The notes beneath the pieces are model-generated. The model was given only the letters and a program-made list of their open reading frames with translations, made no database searches and was not told the origin of the DNA. The position numbers were made by a program, and so were the translations under genes. A stretch of 22,166 nucleotides of DNA from an uncultured Clostridia bacterium. GTDB taxonomy: Bacteria > Bacillota > Clostridia > Christensenellales > CAG-314. The stretch is taken from contig CAKQXG010000018.1 of assembly GCA_934281515.1 (NCBI GenBank), positions 1-22,166 on the forward strand, written 5' to 3'. Positions 6,398-13,548 of the stretch are shown here, piece after piece; the first letter of the stretch is position 1, and each line of letters starts with the position of its first letter.

Positions 6398-7081
6398 TTA
6401 ATCTTCGCCCTTGGGAATTTCCAACGTCAAACCTTTGCCTTCGGTCAATCCGAGATCGGCGCAAATGTCCGACAGAGATTGATCGGGATGGATAAGCTCC
6501 TTGAGGTCGATTGTTGCGCCCACGGCTTGTTCTACGCGATGTATCGGGTTGGTTCCGCCGACGCGTCCTTCTGTCGGCAGACGGTCGGCCGATCGCTGAT
6601 TGGCTGTTGCCGTCGTCATTTGTTGCGATTGTACTTCGCCGTTTGCAGTCAACACAAGGTCGGCGGTTTCGGAGCCGATATCGCTGCCGTCGTAGTTCTT
6701 TATCAGACGCTCCAACTTGGCTTTAAGCTCGTTAAAGCGTTGCAATTCCTGATAAGACAACGCCGAAACCATAGTCTGACTGTATGCCTGCCACGCCGCA
6801 TAAAACAGTTTAGCCCGCGTAAGGACAACTTCCGCATACTTGTCGGCGTCGTTTTGCAGTTTGACGGCTAGTTGTTGCGACTGCACAAGCGCGTCGGAAA
6901 TTGCCTTTTCCTTGTCGTTAAACTTGGCAAGTTGCTCCTTAAGTCGATTGTTTTCGTCGGCAAGTTGGTCAATGCGTTCACGCTGGGCTTGCAACACCAT
7001 TGCGTCGCTTTCTTCCTTGGTTTTTAAAAATTGGTCTACCTGCCGCGGATCGTAACCGCGAAATACTTTGCGAAATTTCAT
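6398..7081 (-). CDS. DivIVA-domain coiled-coil protein
   Basis: The N-terminus FRKVFRGYDPRQVDQFL (residues 3-19) is the conserved membrane-curvature/lipid-binding start of DivIVA/GpsB/Wag31 proteins; then a charged heptad-like coiled coil runs from about 20 to 150, followed by a Ser/Thr/Gln-rich linker (~150-185) and an acidic tail with a second conserved-looking block (~190-225, IDLKELIHPD). Such proteins sit at the septum or poles and recruit division or wall-growth enzymes. The long low-complexity tail is not typical of classical DivIVA, so the exact role is open. It follows pncB with a 2-bp gap, its ribosome site lying in the end of pncB, so the two are co-translated. Confidence 0.8.
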   Translation of the reverse strand: MKFRKVFRGYDPRQVDQFLKTKEESDAMVLQAQRERIDQLADENNRLKEQLAKFNDKEKAISDALVQSQQLAVKLQNDADKYAEVVLTRAKLFYAAWQAYSQTMVSALSYQELQRFNELKAKLERLIKNYDGSDIGSETADLVLTANGEVQSQQMTTATANQRSADRLPTEGRVGGTNPIHRVEQAVGATIDLKELIHPDQSLSDICADLGLTEGKGLTLEIPKGED

Positions 7082-7083
7082 AA

Positions 7084-8526
7084 TTACTTCACCATTTTTC
7101 TTTCTTGTTGAATCAGGCTTTGTTTCAATTGATACAGTTTATCCGACAGGTCAACTTTGTAGTTATGCGGTTGACTAAGGCGCAGATACTCTTCCCAGAA
7201 CATGCCAAGACTGGCTTTACAATCGTCGGCAAGTTGGTAGGTTGTTTTGGGTTTGTAGACAAGTTTGCCGTCCACATACACGTCGATGTACAGATTTTTA
7301 GCTTCAAAATTGACAACTTCTTTTGTTTTCCAACGCTCCACAGGGTGAGTGATGACTAGGTTTTGAGTGTCGTCTATCACTTCGTCCTCCAGACAAATAA
7401 GATCGGCAATTGCCTTACCCGTGTCGCGCCCCACAAGACGGTACACGGTCTTTTTGCCGGGGTTGGTGATCTTGATTGGATTGTCGCTTATCTTCATCTT
7501 GGGGTAGTCCACGCCGTCGATTTGCAGATTGGCAAGCTTGTACACACCGCCCAGACTAGGCGTATTGTTGCTTGTGATCATGCGCGTGCCTACGCCGTAG
7601 ATATCTATGCGCGCGTCCTGCTGTTTGAGCGACTCTAACACGTACTCGTCGATGTCGCTGCTTGCAAAAATCTTACAGTCGGCGTGCCCTGCGTCGTCCA
7701 ACATTTTGCGCGCGCGTTTGGACAGATAGGCAAGATCGCCGCTGTCCAGGCGAATACCGACAGGTTTGTACCCCTTTGATTTGAGATAGTCAAACACCTT
7801 GATTGCATTGGGTACGCCGCTGTTGAGTGTGTCGTAGGTGTCTACGAGCAACAGGCAGTTGTCGGGATAGGTGTCGGCATATGCCATAAATGCGTCAAGC
7901 TCGGTCGGAAAACTCATTACCCAACTATGCGCATGAGTACCCTTGGGCGGCAGGTCGAACATCTGTCCGCACAAAACGTTACTTGTACTGCTGCAACCGC
8001 CGATGACTGCTGCACGTGCGCCGTAAATGGACGCGTCGGGACCTTGTGCGCGGCGCAAACCGAACTCCAACACACTTGCAGGCGCCGCAGCGTAGCAAAT
8101 ACGACGTGCCTTGGTGGCGATAAGCGTCTGGAAGTTGACAATGTTGAGCAGTGCTGCCTCCAACAGTTGCGCCTGACAAATAGGCGCGGTGACGGTGAGC
8201 AACGGCTCAAACGGAAACACAACGGTGCCTTCGGGTATAGCCTTTACCGTGCCTGTAAACTTGAAGTCGGCAAGCCAGGAGAGGAACTCCTCGCTGAAAG
8301 CCTTGGTCGTACGCAGGTAGTCGATTTCTTCCTTGCCAAAGTGTATGCTTTCGATGTACTCCACCGCTTGTTGAAGCCCGGCGGCAATGCAAAAACTGCT
8401 CTCTTCAAACGGGCGGAAAAACACGTCGAATGTAGCAATCTGATCCTGCTTGCCGTGTTTCCAGTAGCCGTACATCATGGTAAGTTCGTAAAAATCTGTC
8501 AGTAACGTAAGGTTGCGTGTTGTCAT
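7084..8526 (-). CDS. pncB: Nicotinate phosphoribosyltransferase
   Basis: It joins nicotinic acid to PRPP, with ATP hydrolysis, to give nicotinate mononucleotide in NAD salvage. Family features are the start LLTDFYELTM (residues 9-18), EFGLRRAQG (~156-164) carrying phosphoribosyl-binding arginines, GTHAHSW (~197-203) around the catalytic histidine, VDTYDT (~229-234) and RLDSGD (~258-263), and GVGTRM (~312-317) near the phosphate site. The 480-residue length matches Firmicutes enzymes. The start at 8526 has AAAGGAAA upstream. It heads a unit with a DivIVA-like protein and a permease, an association with no obvious metabolic logic. Confidence 0.95.
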   Translation of the reverse strand: MTTRNLTLLTDFYELTMMYGYWKHGKQDQIATFDVFFRPFEESSFCIAAGLQQAVEYIESIHFGKEEIDYLRTTKAFSEEFLSWLADFKFTGTVKAIPEGTVVFPFEPLLTVTAPICQAQLLEAALLNIVNFQTLIATKARRICYAAAPASVLEFGLRRAQGPDASIYGARAAVIGGCSSTSNVLCGQMFDLPPKGTHAHSWVMSFPTELDAFMAYADTYPDNCLLLVDTYDTLNSGVPNAIKVFDYLKSKGYKPVGIRLDSGDLAYLSKRARKMLDDAGHADCKIFASSDIDEYVLESLKQQDARIDIYGVGTRMITSNNTPSLGGVYKLANLQIDGVDYPKMKISDNPIKITNPGKKTVYRLVGRDTGKAIADLICLEDEVIDDTQNLVITHPVERWKTKEVVNFEAKNLYIDVYVDGKLVYKPKTTYQLADDCKASLGMFWEEYLRLSQPHNYKVDLSDKLYQLKQSLIQQERKMVK

Positions 8527-8580
8527 AATCGTATTTCCTTTGTCAAGCTATATTAGTGTAAAATTCATTTTAAGCCTTTT

Positions 8581-8611
8581 GTTTGCAATTATACAATGCA
8601 TCTTTGCAAAC
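8581..8611 (-). promoter_or_regulatory. pncB control site: inverted repeat around a TATAAT box
   Basis: GTTTGCAA (8581-8588) and TTGCAAAC (8604-8611) form a perfect 8-bp inverted repeat with a 15-bp spacer. A consensus TATAAT (8593-8588 on the minus strand) lies at its promoter-distal end, about 60 bp before the pncB ATG. No -35 box stands at 16-18 bp; a perfect TTGACA is at 8631-8626 but 32 bp away. This fits an activator- or repressor-controlled promoter; the regulator is unknown. Confidence 0.45.
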
Positions 8612-8635
8612 AGAGTGTTTGTCGCTGTCAATTGT

Positions 8636-9511
8636 CTAATACAGCCGTTTTTCAGCCTCGACAAGCTCGTTGTAGATAGCGACGTATCTGTCGTAGCGTT
8701 CCTTGGTGATGTCGCCGCGTTCGACGGCGGCTTTGACTGCGCAGTCGGGTTCGACGGTGTGAGTGCAATTTGTGTATTTGCAATAATGTCCGTAGTCTAC
8801 AAAGTCGTACGGATACAATCGCAGTTCGTCACTTCGGATCCCTACAAGGTCGCACAGGCTAAAGCCGCATGTATCCACCACGTATCCGCCGCAACAAGCA
8901 TGCAGGCTCGCATGCCGCGTGGTATGTGTTCCGCGACCCGATTTTGTCGACAAGTCGCCTGTTTTGGCTTTAATCGTCGGGCAAAGCGCGTTGAGTAGCG
9001 AAGTTTTGCCGACAGCCGACTGACCTGCCATGCAAACAACTTTGTCCTGTATGTACGGTTCCAACTCCTCCACGCTGTTGTTTGTCGCACTGACGCCGAC
9101 AACGTCGACAATGACGCTGTAATCTTCCAGAGTCTGCACGTACAAACTTGTATCCGTATCGCACTTGTTGACGACGATTACGGGTTCTATTCCGCTGTGC
9201 AAACAGTTGAACACAACTTTGTCGACAAGCAAAAAGTCGGGTTCGGGCGTAGATGCGATGACAATAAAACATCTGTCCACATTGGCGACTTCTGGACGAG
9301 AAAGTTTGTTCTTTCGCGGAAGCACATCGACAATGTTACCTTTGTTGCCGTGCAGCGGCTCGAACGTTACTTTGTCGCCGACAACGATGTCAAGGTCATT
9401 GTAACGTATTTTTTTAGGGGCAAAACATACAAACTTGCCGCTGTCGCCCACAACCGTAAACACGCCGCCCACACCTTTTACAACGGTGCCGGAAAGTAAT
9501 TGTTTAGCCAT
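8636..9511 (-). CDS. rsgA: Ribosome small-subunit GTPase RsgA
   Basis: A late 30S assembly GTPase that checks the decoding site and releases with GTP hydrolysis. It has an N-terminal OB fold, then a circularly permuted G domain with motifs in the order G4 (NKCD), G5 (SA), G1 (GQSAVGKTS, about residue 165) and G3 (DTCGF; most homologues have DTPGF but D-x-x-G is kept), and a C-terminal zinc site C-x4-C-x-H-x5-C (YCKYTNCTHTVEPDC). The frame opens with GTG at 9517, but ATG 9511 is preferred: it has AAAGGCGG upstream and overlaps the rlmN stop by 8 bp. In B. subtilis prpC and prkC lie between rlmN and rsgA; here they are absent. Confidence 0.95.
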   Translation of the reverse strand: MAKQLLSGTVVKGVGGVFTVVGDSGKFVCFAPKKIRYNDLDIVVGDKVTFEPLHGNKGNIVDVLPRKNKLSRPEVANVDRCFIVIASTPEPDFLLVDKVVFNCLHSGIEPVIVVNKCDTDTSLYVQTLEDYSVIVDVVGVSATNNSVEELEPYIQDKVVCMAGQSAVGKTSLLNALCPTIKAKTGDLSTKSGRGTHTTRHASLHACCGGYVVDTCGFSLCDLVGIRSDELRLYPYDFVDYGHYCKYTNCTHTVEPDCAVKAAVERGDITKERYDRYVAIYNELVEAEKRLY

Positions 9512-10571
9512 TTGCACCGCCTTTGTCGTCGCCCGACTGTTCGATGTAGTGTTTGCGCAATTGTCCGCATGCGCCTTCGATATCCTGTCCCATGGTACGA
9601 CGGCGCGTTGCCGAAATACCCAATTTTTCCAGATATCCTATAAACCGCTTAAGGTTGGCTTCCGACGTGCCTTTCAGTCCTGTTTCTTTGACAGGATTAA
9701 GGGCAATCAAATTGACATGCACAGACATGTTGCGTAACAGACCTGCAAGCTTCAATGCGTGGGCATATGTATCGTTTTGTCCGTCGATAAGCGTGTATTC
9801 GACGATTATCCGTCGACCTGTCTTTTCAAAATACTGTCTGCATGCCGCCACTGCGTCCTCGACGGAGTAAGCGTTGGTAACGGGCATGATTTGTTTACGT
9901 TGTTCGTTGTCGGCATTGTGCAGTGACAATGTCAGATTGACATGCAAGCCGCTGTCGGCAAGTTCCAACATACGCGGCACCACTCCGCAGGTAGACAGCG
10001 AAATGTTACGCAAGCTGATATTGATGCCTTCGGGCGCGGAAACCAGTCGTAAAAACTTGGTTACGTTGTCAAAGTTGTCAAGCGGTTCGCCACTGCCCAT
10101 CAGTACAATATTTGTAACGTATCTGCCGTTTTCGGAGTTGCCCAACGCATTGACTGCCAGTACCTGACCGAGAATTTCTCCTGCCGACAGGTTGCGCACC
10201 AAGCCGCCTAGCGTACTTGCGCAAAATTTGCAACCCATGCGACAACCCACCTGACTACTGACGCACAAAGTGTTGCCGTATTTGTACTTCATCAATACGC
10301 CTTCGACAAGATCGCCGTCATGTAGTTGAAACAAAAACTTTTGCGTACCGTCGATGTTTGATGTCAGTGTCTTGATGATGTGCGTCGACGTGGCAATGCA
10401 ATCCTGTTTCATTCGTTCGCGAAGTGACTTGCTTATGTTGGTCATCTCGTCGAAGTCGGCATTGCGAGTCAGCCACTCGAATATTTGCTTGCCGACAAAT
10501 GGTTTGACAGAGTAATTGGTCGTGACGTAATCGGTAAGTTCCGCTTGTGTAAAGTCTTGTAAGAGTATCAT
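9504..10571 (-). CDS. rlmN: Dual-specificity rRNA/tRNA adenine-C2 methyltransferase RlmN
   Basis: A radical-SAM enzyme that methylates C2 of A2503 in 23S rRNA and A37 in some tRNAs. The iron-sulfur cluster cysteines are C110, C114 and C117 (GCRMGCKFC); C103 just upstream and C335 (GACGQL) correspond to the two catalytic cysteines of the family. The N-terminal accessory domain (residues 1-90, with KQIFEWL) is complete. Length 355 is normal. No ribosome site stands before the ATG at 10571, and a 300-bp gap separates it from rsmB, so it probably has its own promoter, unlike the tightly packed genes upstream. It overlaps rsgA by 8 bp. Confidence 0.95.
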   Translation of the reverse strand: MILLQDFTQAELTDYVTTNYSVKPFVGKQIFEWLTRNADFDEMTNISKSLRERMKQDCIATSTHIIKTLTSNIDGTQKFLFQLHDGDLVEGVLMKYKYGNTLCVSSQVGCRMGCKFCASTLGGLVRNLSAGEILGQVLAVNALGNSENGRYVTNIVLMGSGEPLDNFDNVTKFLRLVSAPEGINISLRNISLSTCGVVPRMLELADSGLHVNLTLSLHNADNEQRKQIMPVTNAYSVEDAVAACRQYFEKTGRRIIVEYTLIDGQNDTYAHALKLAGLLRNMSVHVNLIALNPVKETGLKGTSEANLKRFIGYLEKLGISATRRRTMGQDIEGACGQLRKHYIEQSGDDKGGANG

Positions 10572-10618
10572 TTTGTTTGTTGGTTTGGTTGTATTTATTT
10601 TGTTGTATCTTTATTGTT

Positions 10619-10685
10619 GGGAAACCATTTTTGAAAAATGGGGTTCAGCACTTCCTTCCCTCAAAAAACTTTCAGTAGTTTTTAC
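10619..10685. repeat. Hairpin plus pyrimidine-box intergenic element, copy 1
   Basis: A perfect stem CCATTTTT / AAAAATGG (10625-10641) is followed by CTTCCTTCCCTCAAA, then a second short stem AAAAACT / AGTTTTT, ending GTTTTTAC. The element at 18877-18946 has the same parts in the same order: hairpin, CCTTCCC-CAAA box, CTT, then GTTTTAC. Similar two-part intergenic repeats are common in Clostridia genomes to my recollection; here one copy lies in the rlmN leader region. Confidence 0.5.
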
Positions 10686-10782
10686 AGTCAGAAATATTTT
10701 TTTATATTAGTTGCTTTGTGTAAACCTTTAAGTTGTTAGCAGTATCAAATATTGCTTTATTGTGTTTGAAAGCGGTTATTCG
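10683..10782. repeat. Diverged intergenic element, copy B
   Basis: TACAGTCAGAAA (10683-10694), an ATTTTTTTAT run, CTTTGTGTAAAC (10714-10725) and CGGTTATTCG (10773-10782) repeat, in order and orientation, the blocks of copy A at 1663-1753. It fills most of the middle of the 300-bp rsmB-rlmN gap, which contains no gene. Confidence 0.4.
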
Positions 10783-10788
10783 CCAGCA

Positions 10789-10800
10789 ACCGTTAACGGT
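10789..10800. repeat. 12-bp perfect palindrome ACCGTTAACGGT
   Basis: An operator-sized palindrome in the rsmB-rlmN gap. Its left arm can pair instead with CGGTT at 10773-10777 (CGGTT / AACCG), so two alternative folds exist in RNA. No regulator is recognised. Confidence 0.4.
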
Positions 10801-10837
10801 ATAAAGAACAACGATAACAGTTTGCGACACCAGTCAA

Positions 10838-10877
10838 TGTAACGAAAAAAAGTATACGTATGTGTTTTTTTGTTACA
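10838..10877 (-). terminator. AT-rich hairpin across the rsmB stop codon
   Basis: TGTAAC (10838-10843) pairs with GTTACA (10872-10877) and, inside, A7 (10845-10851) with T7 (10865-10871), one unpaired G and a 13-nt loop. The TAA of rsmB (10873-10875) is in the stem. It could end or stabilise the rsmB transcript, but the stem is A-T rich and no separate U tract follows, so terminator activity is doubtful. Confidence 0.4.
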
Positions 10878-12132
10878 TTTTTTGCAATGCCGCTACAAAA
10901 AAGCCTTGCATGCCGTCATCGGGGACAAAGCGATATTGAGTCTGACCGTTGGCTGTCGGCAACTCCGGCAAAGTGATTGCGACAGGCACAAAGTCATCAT
11001 GTTCGGCAAGAAAGCGTTTTATTTGTTGACCATTTTCATGTTCGAACACCGTGCATGTAGAGTACACCAGGTGACCGCCCTTTGCTACGTAACGACAAGC
11101 ATTGGCAAGTATGGCGCGTTGCACTTTCATTATGTCGGAGATGTCCTTTTCCGTACGGAAAACCTTGATATCGGGGTGGTTGTCCAACACTCCGAAACCG
11201 CTACACGGCACATCGCATAATACAAGGTCGAACTTGCCAATCAAGTTTTCGTCAGATTGAGTACCGTCGGCAACCATTGTATCTATCGAAACACCCATGC
11301 GCCCTGCGTAACTGTCAATCAACGCAACTCTGTGCGGATGTATGTCGCATGCCGTAACATGAGCGTCGGGGCAAAGTTGCTTGAGATACACCGCTTTGCC
11401 GCCGGGGGCAGAACACACGTCCAACACATTGTGCGGCTTAAATGCGGCGCAAATACGAGAGATTGCCATACTTGACAAACTTTGTACGGTAAAGGTATCG
11501 TCAAGTTGCCCTACTCTGCCGTCCACACGAAAAGCGTCGTCAAACAACGTAAGTGAAACGTCACATCCGAACTTGTCTTTGGCTTGTTGTACCGTTGTCG
11601 GCTTGACAAACCGCACAACCGTACGTGTATCCGGCACGGCAGAGACGATTTCCGTTGCTTGTTGCAAACCGTAATCTTTTATCAGTTTCTTCAATGCCCA
11701 CATCGGATAAGAATACTGTACCGACAATGACTCGATCGGGTCATCGGGCAACGGTTCCTTACCAACGTTTGCGGCAATGCTTTTCAGCGTGGCGTTGACA
11801 AAACCCACAATACGTCTGTCTCCGCTCGTCTTAGCAAGCTCGGCAACGTCGTTGACTACCGCATATGGCGGTATCGATAGGTCGGACAAACAATATGTGC
11901 CTATTTTGAGAAACAACAAAACGTCTCCCTTGGGCATTTTTGTGACATGTCTGCCGATTATGTACTGCAATCTGATATCGTTGTCCAACACGCCGTACAC
12001 AAGTTTGGTAATCAGCGCTTTGTCTTTGGCGGTGCATGTGCGCAAGGTATCGTTTAGTTGTGCCGTACTGTATGCGCCGTCGTCATAAATGCGTTTAAGT
12101 GCGTCGAAACTCTTCAAAAATGCGGTATTCAT
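10873..12132 (-). CDS. rsmB: 16S rRNA m5C967 methyltransferase RsmB
   Basis: It methylates C5 of cytosine 967 of 16S rRNA. Residues 1-140 form the NusB-like RNA-binding domain; a Rossmann SAM domain follows with CSAPGGK at 240-246, DIH at ~263-265, DVPCSG at 307-312 (C310) and STCT at 358-361 (catalytic C360). The two cysteines are the expected pair for m5C chemistry. Length 419 is usual. The ATG overlaps the fmt stop as ATGA, so expression depends on fmt translation; no separate ribosome site is evident. Its stop codon is buried in an AT-rich hairpin. Confidence 0.95.
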   Translation of the reverse strand: MNTAFLKSFDALKRIYDDGAYSTAQLNDTLRTCTAKDKALITKLVYGVLDNDIRLQYIIGRHVTKMPKGDVLLFLKIGTYCLSDLSIPPYAVVNDVAELAKTSGDRRIVGFVNATLKSIAANVGKEPLPDDPIESLSVQYSYPMWALKKLIKDYGLQQATEIVSAVPDTRTVVRFVKPTTVQQAKDKFGCDVSLTLFDDAFRVDGRVGQLDDTFTVQSLSSMAISRICAAFKPHNVLDVCSAPGGKAVYLKQLCPDAHVTACDIHPHRVALIDSYAGRMGVSIDTMVADGTQSDENLIGKFDLVLCDVPCSGFGVLDNHPDIKVFRTEKDISDIMKVQRAILANACRYVAKGGHLVYSTCTVFEHENGQQIKRFLAEHDDFVPVAITLPELPTANGQTQYRFVPDDGMQGFFVAALQKM

Positions 12133-13055
12133 ACGTCAAAACGTGTGCCTGCGGTAAACCTGTTGCCGCACAAAAATGCCGCGATGTCCATGCGTTTGCC
12201 GTTTTCTTTTTGCAGTTCGGTCAGGTTGACAAAGCCGTCGGCGGTTGCAACAGCAAGTACTTTTTTACCGCACTCCACGATTGTACCGGGTTCGGCATCG
12301 GGGTAAACCTTGTCCGACGGGCGCAAAGCATACACTTTGATGCGTTTGCCGTCAATCATCGTCCAGGCTACGGGCGACGGGTTGAGCGCACGTACAAGGT
12401 TAATCAACTTCGTTGTAGGCGTGTTCCAATCGATATGCTCCGTCTCGACGGCAATCTTGTGACAGAATGTTGCTTTGCTCTCGTCCTGCGGCGTAAACAC
12501 TGCCGTTCCGTCGGCAATTTGCCGCAATGCGTCGACAATGCACTCTGCGCCGAGTTGTGCCATCCGCTCAAACAATTGTCCGTTCGTTTCATATGGCAAA
12601 ATCTGCAACTTGCGTTGCAGTATCATGTCGCCTGCATCCACCGCTTTAACCGTTTGCAGTATCGTGATACCGGTTTCTGTCAGACCTTGCAGGACAGCGT
12701 ACTGAATGGGTGCCGCGCCGCGAAGTGCAGGCAACAAACTACCGTGGATGTTGACAATACCGTGGGGTGCGATGTCGATCACTTCCTGCGACAAAATCTG
12801 TCCGTATGCCGCCGTTACCATTATGTCGGGAGCAAGAGCGCGTAAGGTCTCTACTCCGTCACGGGAGACGCGTTCGAACTGATACAGCGGTATATCGTGC
12901 GCCAACGCATATTTTTTTACTGCGCAATACTCTACTTTGCCACGTGCGGAAGCACGATCCGGTTGACATACGCAAGCAACGACTTCGTGTTCGGCGCGGA
13001 TAGCGTCCAATGCAGGCACACCGAAGTCGGGCGTGCCGAGAAATACAACTTTCAT
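12129..13055 (-). CDS. fmt: Methionyl-tRNA formyltransferase
   Basis: It transfers a formyl group from 10-formyl-tetrahydrofolate to initiator Met-tRNA. The N-terminal formyltransferase domain starts VVFLGTPDFGVPAL and has the catalytic Asn-x-His in VNIHGSLLPALRG (N102, H104) and the Asp-containing AVDAGDM (138-144); the C-terminal OB-like tRNA-binding domain runs from ~205 to the end (308 residues, normal). Its ribosome site AGGAG overlaps the def stop codon 7 bp upstream, coupling the formylating and deformylating enzymes as in most bacteria. Confidence 0.96.
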   Translation of the reverse strand: MKVVFLGTPDFGVPALDAIRAEHEVVACVCQPDRASARGKVEYCAVKKYALAHDIPLYQFERVSRDGVETLRALAPDIMVTAAYGQILSQEVIDIAPHGIVNIHGSLLPALRGAAPIQYAVLQGLTETGITILQTVKAVDAGDMILQRKLQILPYETNGQLFERMAQLGAECIVDALRQIADGTAVFTPQDESKATFCHKIAVETEHIDWNTPTTKLINLVRALNPSPVAWTMIDGKRIKVYALRPSDKVYPDAEPGTIVECGKKVLAVATADGFVNLTELQKENGKRMDIAAFLCGNRFTAGTRFDV

Positions 13056-13062
13056 CTTGCTC

Positions 13063-13518
13063 CTAGTCGTCCAATATTTTTTTGATCATTTTGTCACTGA
13101 ACAAAATGCCGTCCAGGTGATCCATCTCGTGCAAAAACACACGCGCAAAGTATCCTTCTGCGTGCAACGAGTGTTGCTTGCCTTTGCGGTCAAAGTATGT
13201 GATATCGATTTTTTCGGGACGTTCCACAAGTCCGCGGTATCCGAGCACAGACAAACAACCTTCATTATCTACGCATTTACCGCTGGACGACACCAACACA
13301 GGGTTAACCAACTCGTAAAAGTTGTCGTCGTACTCTACGATGCACACACGGCGCAGAATACCGATTTGCGGAGCCGCAAGACCAAGTCCCTCTGCGTAAT
13401 GCAAAGTCTCCGCCATGTCATCGAGCATGGTTGCCAGGCGGTCGTCGAACTTGTCGACAGGTTTACATATTTTATGCAAGATGGGGTCACCCACCTGCAC
13501 GATTTTTCTACGTGCCAT
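13063..13518 (-). CDS. def: Peptide deformylase
   Basis: A metalloenzyme that removes N-formyl from nascent proteins. The three motifs are present: GLGLAAPQIG (44-53), EGCLS (86-90, metal ligand C88) and HEMDH (130-134, two histidine ligands and catalytic Glu). The frame extends to 13548, but ATG 13518 (MARRKIVQ) has a strong GGAGG site 5 nt upstream and matches the family N-terminus, giving 151 residues. It lies 30 bp after priA and 7 bp before fmt. Confidence 0.96.
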   Translation of the reverse strand: MARRKIVQVGDPILHKICKPVDKFDDRLATMLDDMAETLHYAEGLGLAAPQIGILRRVCIVEYDDNFYELVNPVLVSSSGKCVDNEGCLSVLGYRGLVERPEKIDITYFDRKGKQHSLHAEGYFARVFLHEMDHLDGILFSDKMIKKILDD

Positions 13519-13548
13519 ATTTCCTCCGATAGTTTTGCAAACAAACAC

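Noticed and set aside
8636..9511. RsgA G3 motif DTCGF instead of DTPGF as a sign of inactivation
   Set aside because: The essential D-x-x-G pattern, the P-loop and NKCD are intact, so the change is probably tolerated.
13519..13548. Longer start for peptide deformylase
   Set aside because: A strong GGAGG site directly before the internal ATG at 13518 and the family N-terminus favour the shorter protein.
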